DNA of 64,000 nt from Metallibacterium scheffleri (GTDB taxonomy: Bacteria; Pseudomonadota; Gammaproteobacteria; Xanthomonadales; Rhodanobacteraceae). Both the position numbers and the translations under genes were made by a program. Within the stretch, counting starts at the first letter, position 1. Each line of letters starts with the position of its first letter. Of the stretch, positions 55,567 to 64,000 are shown piece by piece. The notes beneath the pieces were generated by a model. It worked only from the letters and a program-made list of their open reading frames with translations, was not told where the DNA came from and did no database searches. Location: assembly GCF_002077135.1 (NCBI RefSeq), contig NZ_LDOS01000002.1:1947865-2011864 (forward strand). The letters run 5' to 3'.

Positions 55567-56523
55567 ATGGAATACCACGCACCTCGACCACGGAAATCGC
55601 GCGGCAGGCCCGCGGCCGCCGCGCTGGCACCGGCCGATCACGCCAGCATCGAGCGTTTTCTCGAACAACTGTGGGCAGAGGACGGGCTGGCCGACCGCAC
55701 CCTGGCTGCCTATCGCAACGATCTGGGCGGCTTCGCGCGCTGGCTGGCGCCGCAGCGCATCGCGCTCGGCGCGGCCGGACGCGAGGCGATCCTGCGCTAC
55801 CTCGGCGAGCGCGGTGCCGCCGGCATCAAGGCACGCAGCAACGCGCGGTTGATCTCGACGCTGCGCCGCTTCCACGCCGCGCGCCTGAAGGCCAACGGCG
55901 GCGGCGAGGATCCCACCGCGCTGCTGGATTCGCCCAAGCTGCCGCGCGGCCTGCCCAAGGCGCTGGGCGAACGTGAAATCGAGGCGTTGCTGGCCGCGCC
56001 GGATGTATCCACGCCGCTGGGCCTGCGCGACCGCACCCTGCTCGAGTTGATGTACGCCTGCGGGCTGCGCGTCAGCGAACTGGTGAACCTGCCGCTGGCC
56101 GCGCTCAATCTGCGCCAGGGCGTGCTGCGCATCCAGGGCAAGGGCGGGCGCGAGCGCCTGGTGCCGATTGGCGAGGTGGCGCTGGACTGGCTGGAGCGCT
56201 ATCTGCGCGAGGCGCGCCCGCTGCTGGCTGGCGCGCGCCAGCCCGAGGCGCTGCTGCTCACGCGCCGCGCCAGCGGCATGACCCGGCAGATGGCGTGGAC
56301 GCTGATCAAGCGCCACGCGCGCAGCGCCGGCATTCCCGCGCAGCGCATCTCGCCGCACGTGCTGCGCCATGCCTTCGCCACGCACCTGCTCAACCACGGC
56401 GCCGACCTGCGCGTGGTGCAGATGCTGCTTGGCCACGCCAGCCTGTCGACCACGCAGATCTACACCCTGGTCGCGCGCGAGGGACTCAAGCGCTTGCATG
56501 CGCGGCATCATCCACGCGGGTGA
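55567..56523 (+). CDS. xerD: Tyrosine recombinase XerD
   Basis: 318 residues. It resolves chromosome dimers at dif with XerC. The N-terminal SAM-like domain has ERFLEQLWAEDGLADRTLAA. Catalytic residues are Arg in GLRVSELVNL, Lys in GKGGRERLVP, HVLRHAFATHLL (His/Arg), LGHASLST (His) and Tyr in QIYTLV. IYTLV is a small variation on the usual IYTHV. No dif site was recognised nearby. Confidence 0.95.
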   Translation: MEYHAPRPRKSRGRPAAAALAPADHASIERFLEQLWAEDGLADRTLAAYRNDLGGFARWLAPQRIALGAAGREAILRYLGERGAAGIKARSNARLISTLRRFHAARLKANGGGEDPTALLDSPKLPRGLPKALGEREIEALLAAPDVSTPLGLRDRTLLELMYACGLRVSELVNLPLAALNLRQGVLRIQGKGGRERLVPIGEVALDWLERYLREARPLLAGARQPEALLLTRRASGMTRQMAWTLIKRHARSAGIPAQRISPHVLRHAFATHLLNHGADLRVVQMLLGHASLSTTQIYTLVAREGLKRLHARHHPRG

Positions 56524-56624
56524 CGCGCGATCGACACGGAACAGCCACTACGCCCGGCTCGGCGCCGTGTACCGACCGCGATGACCAAGGCGCAAAGGCG
56601 CGCCCCATTTTTTGCCGTCAGTCC

Positions 56625-56760
56625 CACGCAGGAACGTCATCCCCGAGTGCTTGTGTCGGGGACAGGAGGCGCTTCTTGACAGCGAAGCGGGTCATCCAGT
56701 GGATCTTGCGTGGCGTCTGTGTGGATCCCGTCCCTGCGGGCCATCCGGGATGACGCAAGA
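56625..56760. repeat. Dispersed intergenic repeat (GGGGATGAC family), copy g
   Basis: The 335-bp gap 56524-56858 between convergent xerD and maiA holds no gene. It contains AACGTCATCCCCGAGTGCTT, GGAGGCGCTTCTTGACAGCG, AAGCGGGTCATCCAGTGGAT and GCCATCCGGGATGACGC. Confidence 0.7.
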
Positions 56761-56858
56761 AAGAAGGCGGGCCGCCCAAGATGACCTCACGGCGCGGGCT
56801 CGACTGCGGAGTACGCGCGCAACAGGCCCGTTCCGGACCATGCAGGCGTCGCGTGGAC

Positions 56859-57524
56859 TTACCCGCGCGGCGCGTCCGGTTGCGCGTCCGGCGCGGCGCG
56901 GCGGAACGCCTCCAGCGCCATGCATGCGGCGTGGATGCGGCGCACGGTGGGGAACGGCGCCAGGTCCACGCCCCAGCGCTGCGCGCTGAACACCTGCGGT
57001 ACCAGGCAGCAATCGGCCAGCGTGGGCCGGTCGGCCTCGCAGAAACTGCCGGTGGATGGATGCTCGGCCAGGGTCGTTTCCAGCGCCTCGAACCCGCTGC
57101 CGATCCAGTGCTGCATCCAGCGCTGGCGTTCCACTTCGGGCACGGCGAATTCGCGATCGAGGTACTTCAGCACGCGCTGATTGCCCAGCGGGTGCATGTC
57201 GCAGGCGATGCCCAGCGCGATGGCACGCACGCGCGCGCGGTCGCGCGCCACCGGTGGCAGCAGCTTGGTCTCGCCGTCGTAGGCTTCGTCCAGATACTCG
57301 ATGATCGCCAGTGACTGGCGGAACACGCGTTCGCCATCGAGCAGGGTCGGCACCAGGCCCTGTGGATTGAGACGCCGATAGTCGGCGTGGTGTTGTTCGC
57401 CCTCGCCGGCCACCAGATTGACCGTGCGCAACTCGTAGGCCAGACCCTTGAGGTTGAGCGCGATGCGCACGCGAAACGCGGCGCTGGAACGCCAGTAGCT
57501 GTACAGGACCAGCGGACTGCTCAT
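56859..57524 (-). CDS. maiA: Maleylacetoacetate isomerase (zeta-class GST)
   Basis: 221 residues. The N-terminus LYSYWRSSAAFRVRIALNLK carries the zeta-GST motif SSxxxRVRIAL, where the second Ser binds glutathione. The interior PQGLVPTLLDGERVFRQSLA and the C-terminal helical domain agree. It isomerises maleylacetoacetate to fumarylacetoacetate in tyrosine/homogentisate breakdown. hmgA and fahA are not adjacent; another maleyl substrate is possible. Confidence 0.9.
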   Translation of the reverse strand: MSSPLVLYSYWRSSAAFRVRIALNLKGLAYELRTVNLVAGEGEQHHADYRRLNPQGLVPTLLDGERVFRQSLAIIEYLDEAYDGETKLLPPVARDRARVRAIALGIACDMHPLGNQRVLKYLDREFAVPEVERQRWMQHWIGSGFEALETTLAEHPSTGSFCEADRPTLADCCLVPQVFSAQRWGVDLAPFPTVRRIHAACMALEAFRRAAPDAQPDAPRG

Positions 57525-57714
57525 GCATCACCTCGGACGGAAACGGCGCCGGCGCCGCACAACCCGCATTGAATCACGTGCGCGCCGCCGGCGGCAGGGG
57601 CATTTGCAGTTGCACCGCAGCAATTGCGAGACTGCGTGCCCTGTGCCCGCCGCGCAGGCCCGAACGTCACGCCAAAGCACGCTGGGCCATCCTTGATCGT
57701 CCGGCAGCGACAGA

Positions 57715-57742
57715 CACTGGATCCCCGCTTGCGCGGAGATGA
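57715..57742. repeat. Dispersed intergenic repeat fragment, copy h
   Basis: CACTGGATCCCCGCTTGCGC followed by GGAGATGACGAA is a truncated member of the GGGGATGAC family, just upstream of the pgk leader repeats. Confidence 0.55.
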
Positions 57743-57784
57743 CGAACCATCAATGCCGCGCAACTCCCATCCCGGAAATCGCCC

Positions 57785-57877
57785 ATGAACTTCCTCCGCA
57801 TGACCGACCTCGACCTGCGCGGCCAGCGCGTGCTGATCCGCGAAGGCGAGCCGGCGGCTGTGCGCGCGCTGCCTTGA
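57785..57877 (+). pseudogene. pgk-derived mini-ORF 1 (30 codons)
   Basis: It encodes the first 20 residues of Pgk followed by [10 protein letters not shown] and a TGA at 57875-57877. The stop codon lies in the loop of a perfect 10-bp hairpin (57864-57873 with 57880-57889, GCGCGCTGCC). It has the same upstream sequence as pgk itself, so it is likely translated. Confidence 0.75.
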
Positions 57878-58001
57878 AGGGCAGCGCGCCGCCGGCGAGC
57901 GCACGGCCAGGACGGCCGCGCCGAGCGCCGCACCAGGGATGGTTGCTTGCGCAAACCCACGCGCTGACCCTGCCCCGATCCACCCCACCCGGAAATCGCC
58001 C

Positions 58002-58094
58002 ATGAACTTCCTCCGCATGACCGACCTCGACCTGCGCGGCCAGCGCGTGCTGATCCGCGAGGGCGAGCCGGCGGCTGTGCGCGCGCTGCCTTGA
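58002..58094 (+). pseudogene. pgk-derived mini-ORF 2 (30 codons)
   Basis: Same peptide as mini-ORF 1 with the stop at 58092-58094, again in the loop of the hairpin 58081-58090/58097-58106. The differences from copy 1 are a synonymous change and a base in the loop. A further small palindrome (GGCC-N5-GGCC) follows each hairpin. Confidence 0.75.
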
Positions 58095-58218
58095 ATGGCA
58101 GCGCGCCGCCGGCGAGCGCGCGGCCAGGACGGCCGCGCCGAGCGCCGCACCAGGGATGGTTGCTTGCGCAAACCCACGCGCTGACCCTGCCCCGATCCAC
58201 CCCACCCGGAAATCGCCC

Positions 58219-59397
58219 ATGAACTTCCTCCGCATGACCGACCTCGACCTGCGCGGCCAGCGCGTGCTGATCCGCGAAGACCTCAACGTGCCGCTCAAGG
58301 ACGGTCGCATCACTTCCACGCAGCGCCTCGATGCGGCCCTGCCCACGCTGCGCGCGGCGCGCGATGCCGGTGCATGCGTGCTGGTGCTCTCGCATCTGGG
58401 CAGGCCGAAAGAAGGCGTGTTCGAGTCCAGCGAATCGCTGGCGCCGGTAGCCGCATGGCTTGCGCATGCATTGGGTCAGCCGGTGCCGCTGCTGCGCGAT
58501 TACCTGGACGGCGTCGCGGTCGCGCCCGGCGAGGTGGTCCTGCTGGAAAACTGCCGCATGAATTCCGGCGAGGGCAAGGATGACGCCGCGCTGGCGGCGA
58601 AGTACGCCGCGTTGTGCGACATCTTCGTCATGGATGCCTTCGGCACCGCGCACCGCGCGCAGGCCTCGACGCACGGCGCCATCCTGGCGGCGAAAATCGC
58701 CTGCGCCGGACCGTTGCTGGCAGCCGAACTCGACGCCCTGGGCCGCGCGCTGCTCAATCCGGCCAAGCCACTGCTGGCCATCGTCGCCGGCAGCAAGGTG
58801 TCGACCAAGCTGACCCTGCTGGAAAACCTCATCGGCAAGGTCGATCAGCTCATCGTCGGCGGCGGCATCGCGAATACGTTTCTCGCCGCGCAGGGCCTGC
58901 CGGTGGGCAAGTCGCTGTGCGAGCCGGACCTGCTCGCGGCCGCGCGCCGCGTGCTGGCCAGCGCGCAGGCGCGCGGCGCGGATGTGCCACTGCCGGTCGA
59001 TGTCGTGGTGGCGCCGCGCTTCGCCGCCGACGCGCCGGCCACGGTCAAGCCGGTGGCCGCGGTGGGCGCGGATGACATGATCCTCGACATCGGCCCGCAA
59101 ACCGCGGCGCACTATGCGGCGCTGATCGCGCGCGCCGGCACGGTGGTATGGAACGGCCCGGTCGGCGTGTTCGAGTTCGAGGCCTTCGGCAAGGGCACCG
59201 AAACGCTGGCGCGGGCGATCGCCACATCGCCGGCGTTTTCCATCGCTGGCGGCGGCGATACCCTGGCCGCGGTGGACAAGTACGCCATCGCCGATCGCGT
59301 CGGCTACATCTCCACCGGCGGCGGCGCGTTTCTGGAGTTCCTCGAAGGCAAGGAGCTGCCCGCAGTGGCCGCGCTGCGCCAGCGCGCGCGGGGCTGA
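58219..59397 (+). CDS. pgk: Phosphoglycerate kinase
   Basis: 392 residues, normal length. It converts 1,3-bisphosphoglycerate and ADP to 3-phosphoglycerate and ATP. Features: [13 protein letters not shown] at the N-terminus, [32 protein letters not shown] and the nucleotide-binding [11 protein letters not shown], all intact. The usual partners gap and fba/pyk are not adjacent. It is preceded by two tandem copies of its own beginning, and is followed by a HAD phosphatase gene 3 bp later. Confidence 0.95.
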   Translation: MNFLRMTDLDLRGQRVLIREDLNVPLKDGRITSTQRLDAALPTLRAARDAGACVLVLSHLGRPKEGVFESSESLAPVAAWLAHALGQPVPLLRDYLDGVAVAPGEVVLLENCRMNSGEGKDDAALAAKYAALCDIFVMDAFGTAHRAQASTHGAILAAKIACAGPLLAAELDALGRALLNPAKPLLAIVAGSKVSTKLTLLENLIGKVDQLIVGGGIANTFLAAQGLPVGKSLCEPDLLAAARRVLASAQARGADVPLPVDVVVAPRFAADAPATVKPVAAVGADDMILDIGPQTAAHYAALIARAGTVVWNGPVGVFEFEAFGKGTETLARAIATSPAFSIAGGGDTLAAVDKYAIADRVGYISTGGGAFLEFLEGKELPAVAALRQRARG

Positions 59398-59400
59398 ACG

Positions 59401-60081
59401 ATGCGCCCCGGCCTGTGGCTGTTCGATCTGGACGGCACGCTGATCGATTCCGCGCCGGGCATCCACGCCAGTATCGACCACGCGCTGACCGCGCTGGGCC
59501 TGGCGCCGCTGCCCGTTGCGCAATTGCCGCAGTGGATCGGGCCACCGCTGCGCGAGAGCTTTGCGCGCGTGCTGCCCGATGCCGCGGTGGTGGAGAGCGC
59601 CGTCGCGCGTTACCGCGAGCACTACGCCGCGCGGGGCTGGGCCGCGCATCGCGTGTATCCGGGCATTCCCGAATTGCTGCGCCAGCTCGTCGACGGCGGC
59701 GCGCAATTGGCGATCGTCACCAGCAAGGTCGAGCGCTATGCGCGGCAGATCGTGCAGGCGGCGCACTGGGGCCAGCATTTCCACGCCGTGTACGGCGTCG
59801 GCGAGGCCAGCGCGCATTCCGAAAAAGTCGCGCAGATCGCGCGGGCAATGCACGACTTCGCGGTTGCGGCGGGCGCCTCGACGATGCTGGGCGATCGCCA
59901 TTACGACATCGCCGGCGCGCGCGCCAACGGCGTGCAGGCGCTGGGCGCACTGTGGGGCTACGGCACACGTGCGGAACTGCTGGACGCCGGCGCCGACGCG
60001 GTGTTCGCCACGCCCGCCGCGCTGGCACAATGGGCCACTTCGGGCGCGACGCGCGCCAGCGCACAGGATCTTCACCCATGA
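59401..60081 (+). CDS. HAD-superfamily phosphatase (phosphoglycolate phosphatase-like)
   Basis: 226 residues. Motif [11 protein letters not shown], motif II IVTSKVE, and motif [20 protein letters not shown] match the HAD_2/Gph group; the cap domain includes [11 protein letters not shown]. Phosphoglycolate is a likely but unproven substrate. It overlaps rfbB by 4 bp and starts 3 bp after pgk, so glycolytic and sugar-nucleotide genes share a transcript. Confidence 0.85.
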   Translation: MRPGLWLFDLDGTLIDSAPGIHASIDHALTALGLAPLPVAQLPQWIGPPLRESFARVLPDAAVVESAVARYREHYAARGWAAHRVYPGIPELLRQLVDGGAQLAIVTSKVERYARQIVQAAHWGQHFHAVYGVGEASAHSEKVAQIARAMHDFAVAAGASTMLGDRHYDIAGARANGVQALGALWGYGTRAELLDAGADAVFATPAALAQWATSGATRASAQDLHP

Positions 60082-61139
60082 CGACATGGCTCGTGACCGG
60101 CGGTGCCGGCTTCATCGGCGGCAACTTCGTGCTCGAAGCGCTGCGCCAGCCGGGGCTGCGCATCGTCAATCTGGACAAACTCACCTACGCCGGCAATCCG
60201 GACACGCTGGCCGCGCTGCGCGACAACCCGCAGCACGTGTTCGTGCACGGCGATATCGGCGACGGCGCGCTGGTGGCGCGGCTGTTGCGCGAGCACGCGG
60301 TGGATGCGGTGCTCAACTTCGCCGCCGAATCACACGTCGATCGCTCCATCGACGGCCCGGCCGAATTCGTGCACACCAACGTGGTCGGCACCCTCGCCCT
60401 GCTCGAGGCGGCGCGCGACCACTGGAAAGCGCTACCGCTGGACAAGCAGGACGGTTTCCGCTTCCTGCACGTGTCCACCGACGAGGTATACGGCTCGCTG
60501 GGTCCGCTCGGCGCGTTCTCCGAAACCACGCCGTACGCGCCCAACTCGCCCTACTCGGCGTCCAAGGCCGCCTCGGATCATCTGGTGCGCGCCTTCCACC
60601 ACACCTACGGGCTGCCGACGCTGACCAGCAACTGCTCGAACAACTACGGGCCGTACCAGTTCCCCGAGAAACTCGTCCCGCTGACCATCCAGAAGGCGTT
60701 GGCCGGCGAGCCCCTGCCGGTGTACGGCGATGGCCGCAACGTGCGCGACTGGCTGTATGTAGGCGACCACTGCGCCGCCCTCCGCCGCGTGCTGGAAGCC
60801 GGACGCGTGGGCGAGACCTACAACATCGGCGGCAACAGCGAGCGCGAGAACATCCAGGTGGTGCGCGGCATCTGCGCGCTGCTCGACGAACGTCGTCCGC
60901 TGCCCGGGGGCAAACGCCGCGAGGCCCTGATCAGCTTCGTCAAGGATCGTCCCGGCCACGACCGCCGCTACGCCATCGACGCCGGCAAGCTCAAGCGCGA
61001 ACTGGGCTGGGCGCCGACGCACACGTTCGAGCACGGCCTGGCGCGCACCGTCGACTGGTACCTCGAGCACCAGCCCTGGGTACGGCGCGTGCTGGACGGT
61101 AGCTACCGCATGCAACGCCTCGGCGGAGCCGCGGCATGA
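60078..61139 (+). CDS. rfbB: dTDP-glucose 4,6-dehydratase
   Basis: 353 residues, short-chain dehydrogenase fold. The NAD-binding [11 protein letters not shown] is at the N-terminus; [10 protein letters not shown] and [12 protein letters not shown] (Tyr/Lys catalytic pair) follow, with [11 protein letters not shown]. It converts dTDP-glucose to dTDP-4-keto-6-deoxyglucose, second step of dTDP-L-rhamnose synthesis. First of the rfbBACD block; each gene overlaps the next by 4 bp. Confidence 0.96.
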   Translation: MTTWLVTGGAGFIGGNFVLEALRQPGLRIVNLDKLTYAGNPDTLAALRDNPQHVFVHGDIGDGALVARLLREHAVDAVLNFAAESHVDRSIDGPAEFVHTNVVGTLALLEAARDHWKALPLDKQDGFRFLHVSTDEVYGSLGPLGAFSETTPYAPNSPYSASKAASDHLVRAFHHTYGLPTLTSNCSNNYGPYQFPEKLVPLTIQKALAGEPLPVYGDGRNVRDWLYVGDHCAALRRVLEAGRVGETYNIGGNSERENIQVVRGICALLDERRPLPGGKRREALISFVKDRPGHDRRYAIDAGKLKRELGWAPTHTFEHGLARTVDWYLEHQPWVRRVLDGSYRMQRLGGAAA

Positions 61140-62029
61140 GCGCCGCCACGCGCAAGGGCATCGTCCTCGCCGGCGGCTCGGGCACGCGCCTGTATCCGAT
61201 CACCCAGGCGATCAGCAAACAGCTGCTGCCGGTGTACGACAAGCCGATGATCTACTACCCACTGGGCACGCTGATGCTGGCGGGCATCCGTGAGGTGCTG
61301 ATCATCAACACGCCGCACGAGCAGGCCATGTTCCAGCGTCTGCTGGGCGACGGCAGTCAGTGGGGCATGCGCATCGAATATGCCGCGCAGCCCGCGCCCG
61401 ATGGCCTGGCACAGGCCTACCTGATCGGGCGCGAATTCGTCGCCGGGCAGCCCTCGTGCCTGATCCTCGGTGACAATCTGTTTTACGGCCACGGCTTCAC
61501 CGGGCAACTGCAGGCAGCCGGCGCGCGCACCCTGGGTGCCACCGTGTTCGGCTACTGGGTGCGCGACCCCGAGCGCTACGGCGTGGCCGAGTTCGATGCC
61601 GCCGGGCGCGTCGTCGGACTGGAGGAAAAACCCGCGCAGCCGCGCTCCAGCTACGCCGTCACCGGGCTTTATTTCTACGATGGCCGCGCCAGCGATTTCG
61701 CCGCCAGCCTGAAGCCCTCGCCGCGCGGCGAGCTGGAAATCACCGACCTCAACCGCTGCTACCTGCGCGACGGCACGCTGATGCTGGAGAAACTCGGTCG
61801 CGGCTACGCCTGGCTGGACACCGGCACGCACGAGTCGCTGGTGCAGGCGTCCAACTACATCGAAACCATCGAGAACCGCCAGGGCCTGAAGGTGTGTTGC
61901 CCCGAGGAAATCGCCTACCTCAACGGCTGGATCGATCACGCGCAGCTCGAGCGTCTGGCCCGGCCGCTGGCCAAGACCGGCTACGGCCAGTACCTGCTGG
62001 CGCTGGCCGCGGAAGGCCCGCGCGCATGA
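61136..62029 (+). CDS. rfbA: Glucose-1-phosphate thymidylyltransferase
   Basis: 297 residues. The nucleotidyltransferase loop [20 protein letters not shown] and [13 protein letters not shown] are conserved, as are [10 protein letters not shown] and the acidic metal-binding [12 protein letters not shown] context. It makes dTDP-glucose from dTTP and glucose-1-phosphate, the first step and feedback-controlled enzyme of the pathway. Confidence 0.96.
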   Translation: MSAATRKGIVLAGGSGTRLYPITQAISKQLLPVYDKPMIYYPLGTLMLAGIREVLIINTPHEQAMFQRLLGDGSQWGMRIEYAAQPAPDGLAQAYLIGREFVAGQPSCLILGDNLFYGHGFTGQLQAAGARTLGATVFGYWVRDPERYGVAEFDAAGRVVGLEEKPAQPRSSYAVTGLYFYDGRASDFAASLKPSPRGELEITDLNRCYLRDGTLMLEKLGRGYAWLDTGTHESLVQASNYIETIENRQGLKVCCPEEIAYLNGWIDHAQLERLARPLAKTGYGQYLLALAAEGPRA

Positions 62030-62583
62030 AGCGCATCGACACCGAACTGCCCGGCGTGTGCATCCTCGAACCCGACGTGCACGGCGACCCGCGCGGCTAT
62101 TTTTTCGAAAGTTTCCACGCCGCCAAGTTCGCCGCGCTGGGGCTGGATCTGCAGTTCGCGCAGACCAACGTCTCGCGCTCGGCGCGTGGCGTGCTGCGCG
62201 GTCTGCACTACCAGTGGCCCGATCCGCAAGGCAAGCTGGTCGGCGTGCTGGACGGCACGGTGTGGGACGTGGCCGTGGACATCCGCCGCGGCTCGCCCAG
62301 CTTCGGCCGCTGGACCGCGGTCGAGCTGAGCAGCGACAACCATCGCCTGTTCTGGATTCCGCAAGGCTACGCGCACGGCTTTTGCGTGCTCAGCGCGCAC
62401 GCCACATTCATGTACCAGTGCACCGCCCTGTACGTCGCCGCCGCTGACGCCGGGGTGCGCTGGGACGACGACGACATCGGCATCACCTGGCCGCTGGCCA
62501 CGCCCATCCTTTCGGCCAAGGACAGCATCGCCCCGCGCCTGCGCGAGATCGACCCCGCGCGCCTGCCCGTCTACGTGCCATGA
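62026..62583 (+). CDS. rfbC: dTDP-4-dehydrorhamnose 3,5-epimerase
   Basis: 185 residues, cupin fold. [10 protein letters not shown] and [19 protein letters not shown] hold the catalytic His; [14 protein letters not shown] and the [13 protein letters not shown] motif follow. It epimerises C3 and C5 of the keto sugar. Overlaps rfbA and rfbD by 4 bp each. Confidence 0.96.
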   Translation: MKRIDTELPGVCILEPDVHGDPRGYFFESFHAAKFAALGLDLQFAQTNVSRSARGVLRGLHYQWPDPQGKLVGVLDGTVWDVAVDIRRGSPSFGRWTAVELSSDNHRLFWIPQGYAHGFCVLSAHATFMYQCTALYVAAADAGVRWDDDDIGITWPLATPILSAKDSIAPRLREIDPARLPVYVP

Positions 62584-63518
62584 AGATCCTGCTGCTGGGC
62601 GCGGGCGGCCAGGTCGGCTTCGAGCTGATGCGCGCCCTGGGTCCGCTGGGCGCGCTGAGCGCAGCCACGCGCGACGGCAGGCTGCCCGGTGGCGCACGCT
62701 GCCGCGTGGCCGATCTCGGCGCCGGTGCCACCGCGCTGCGCGCGCTGCTGGATGAGGACGCGCCGGATGTGATCGTCAACGCCGCCGCCTACACCGCCGT
62801 CGATCGCGCCGAGGACGAACCCGCGCTGGCGCAGGCGGTCAACGCCACCGCGCTGGACACGCTGGGGCGCTGGGCGGCCGCGCGCGGTGTGCCGGTCATC
62901 CACTACTCCACCGACTACGTGTTCGGCGGCAGCGGTGCGCGCGCCTGGCGCGAGGACGACACACCCGCGCCGCGTGGCGTGTACGCCGCCAGCAAACTGG
63001 CCGGCGAGCAGGCGCTGCGCGCCAGCGGCGCGCCGCATCTGATCCTGCGCACCGCCTGGGTGTATGCCGCGCGCGGGCACAACTTCCTGCGCACCATGCT
63101 GCGTCTTGCGGGCGAACGCGACACCTTACGCGTGGTCAACGACCAGTTCGGCACGCCCACGCCGGCGCGGCTGATCGCCAACGCCACGGCTGCGATGCTG
63201 GCGCGCATGACCCCACGCGGCGGCTTTGCCGGCGATGCGGCCTGGGGCACGTATCACCTCACCGCCAGCGGCCATACCAGTTGGCACGGCTTCGCCGAGG
63301 CCCTGCTGCAGGCCGCGCAACGCGCCGGCCTGATCACGCGCATGCCCGCGGTGCTGGCCATCGCCACGACGGATTACCCGACCCGCGCGCAACGCCCGGC
63401 GTGGTCGGTGCTGGATTGCACGCGCGTGCAGGATGTCTTCGCCCTGCGCCTGCCGGACTGGCAGACCGCTCTCGATGCGGTGATCGGTGAGTTGGCCGGC
63501 TGCGGCGCGCAGCGCTAG
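62580..63518 (+). CDS. rfbD: dTDP-4-dehydrorhamnose reductase
   Basis: 312 residues. Rossmann start LLLGAGGQVGFELMRAL, then NAAAYTAVDRAEDEP, YSTDYVFGGSG and the catalytic YAASKLAGEQ. It makes dTDP-L-rhamnose, the rhamnose donor for lipopolysaccharide or exopolysaccharide. Last gene of the rfb block; the next 272 bp have no gene. Confidence 0.96.
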   Translation: MKILLLGAGGQVGFELMRALGPLGALSAATRDGRLPGGARCRVADLGAGATALRALLDEDAPDVIVNAAAYTAVDRAEDEPALAQAVNATALDTLGRWAAARGVPVIHYSTDYVFGGSGARAWREDDTPAPRGVYAASKLAGEQALRASGAPHLILRTAWVYAARGHNFLRTMLRLAGERDTLRVVNDQFGTPTPARLIANATAAMLARMTPRGGFAGDAAWGTYHLTASGHTSWHGFAEALLQAAQRAGLITRMPAVLAIATTDYPTRAQRPAWSVLDCTRVQDVFALRLPDWQTALDAVIGELAGCGAQR

Positions 63519-63790
63519 CACGCTGACGCGGGACGGTCCGCATGGGGCGCTGGCGCTGGCGCTGGCGCGGACGATCGCTTTTGCCTTGAACTGCGCAAGA
63601 GCCAGCGTTCAAGCGCGGCGCGCGGTCAGGCCAGAGCGCGCCCTCGCGATGGAGAAGGAACACATCATCATCCGCGGGAGGAGATAGGCGGGGCCTCTGG
63701 CGAGGTTCGGTATGTCAACCGCAAGGCTTCCGGCGATACGCGCACCGCCCCCTGCTGGCAGAATGCGCGGGTCACGCGCCGAGCGAACGG

Positions 63791-64000
63791 ATGGAACGCA
63801 TCACTGCCCGCCAGTTGTTCGAAAAAGTTAACGAGCGCCTTGCGCTGCGTTGGATCGCCGGCGTGCGCGGCGAAAGCCGCATGCTCGAGCCCAGCGCCGG
63901 ACGCGAACGCCGGCCCTCGCTTGTGGGATATCTCAATCTGATCTACCCCAACCGCGTGCAGATCGTCGGCAGCGAGGAACTGGCTTATCTCGACGGCCTG
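63791..64000 (+). CDS. hprK: HPr(Ser) kinase/phosphorylase, N-terminal part
   Basis: The first 70 codons only; the window ends inside it. [20 protein letters not shown], then [20 protein letters not shown] and GSEELAYL match the N-terminal regulatory domain of HprK. The P-loop region is outside the window. In proteobacteria it often lies by rpoN/ptsN and controls the nitrogen PTS; here it follows rfbD after a 272-bp gap with no recognised gene. Confidence 0.85.
   Translation, partial: MERITARQLFEKVNERLALRWIAGVRGESRMLEPSAGRERRPSLVGYLNLIYPNRVQIVGSEELAYLDGL

Larger units (their letters stand above)
57770..58278 (+). repeat. Tandem duplication of the pgk 5' end (217-bp unit)
   Basis: ATG codons at 57785, 58002 and 58219 are spaced by exactly 217 bp. 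Each begins with the same 59-60 bp of the pgk start ([20 protein letters not shown]). The first two copies then run into a 157-bp spacer; only the third continues as the gene. The two complete units differ at three positions, so the duplication is recent. Each pgk start is preceded by the same CCCGGAAATCGCCC. Confidence 0.9.

Noticed and set aside
57770-58218. Riboswitch upstream of pgk
   Set aside because: The structure is explained by tandem copies of the gene start plus a hairpin spacer; no known riboswitch core was recognised.
57667-60087. An 806-codon minus-strand frame across the pgk leader, pgk and the HAD gene
   Set aside because: Antisense to pgk. The tandem repeat makes part of it internally repetitive, which is a by-product and not a protein repeat.
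63487-63687. Small plus-strand frame between rfbD and hprK (66 codons)
   Set aside because: It overlaps the rfbD end, contains a GCGCTG simple repeat, and has no ribosome-binding site or recognisable motif.

Overview
This is a GC-rich (visibly about 70 %) chromosomal window with dense, mostly short-spaced genes. The gene content points to a gammaproteobacterium of the Lysobacterales (Xanthomonadaceae/Rhodanobacteraceae). Supporting features are a TrpS with a C-terminal extension, the birA-coaX-SPOR cluster, the rmlBACD order, and a perfect CRP/Clp-type palindrome next to a diguanylate cyclase. The family assignment is inference. No phage, transposase or CRISPR array was seen.

Layout. 1-3.8 kb: trpS (cut by the left edge), then a Rieske oxygenase/APC transporter pair. 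4-8.3 kb: a TonB-dependent receptor, then an ECF sigma/anti-sigma/DUF4097 operon. 8.5-12 kb: a PAS-GGDEF cyclase, arginase and a lone HPt protein. 12-15.8 kb: a J-domain protein that looks frameshifted, tRNA-Thr, SPOR protein, coaX and birA. 16-18.6 kb: cydAB behind an FNR/Anr box. 18.7-30.5 kb: housekeeping and envelope genes (suhB, trmJ, ExoD, CorC-like, ATL, VTT, OprB, CnoX, holC), ending in an NtrY/NtrX-like two-component system.

30.7-42.4 kb is the most distinctive block. One HlyD adaptor and one MacB/LolD-type ATPase are followed by three pairs of MacB-like permeases, a small PDZ protein with a polyproline tail, and a lipoprotein, all on the minus strand. A near-consensus sigma-54 promoter and an upstream palindrome precede the adaptor gene, and the downstream regulator is a sigma-54 activator. 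The likely model is a self-contained, sigma-54-controlled export or envelope-stress module. The 3' ends of two permeases are almost identical, which suggests gene conversion.

42.5-57.5 kb: PAP2 phosphatase, tgt, aldo/keto reductase, ClC channel, a second diguanylate cyclase, a giant propeller hybrid kinase, a YceI-cytochrome b561-YceI operon, RDD protein, xerD and maiA. 57.5-64 kb: pgk, a HAD phosphatase, rfbBACD (dTDP-L-rhamnose) and the start of hprK. pgk is preceded by two tandem 217-bp copies of its own 5' end, each encoding a 30-residue mini-ORF whose stop codon lies in a hairpin loop.

Several intergenic gaps are filled by dispersed repeats. One is a MITE/REP-like element with terminal inverted repeats that lies exactly across stop codons. 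The other is a family with arms reading CCCCGC...GCGGGGATGAC.
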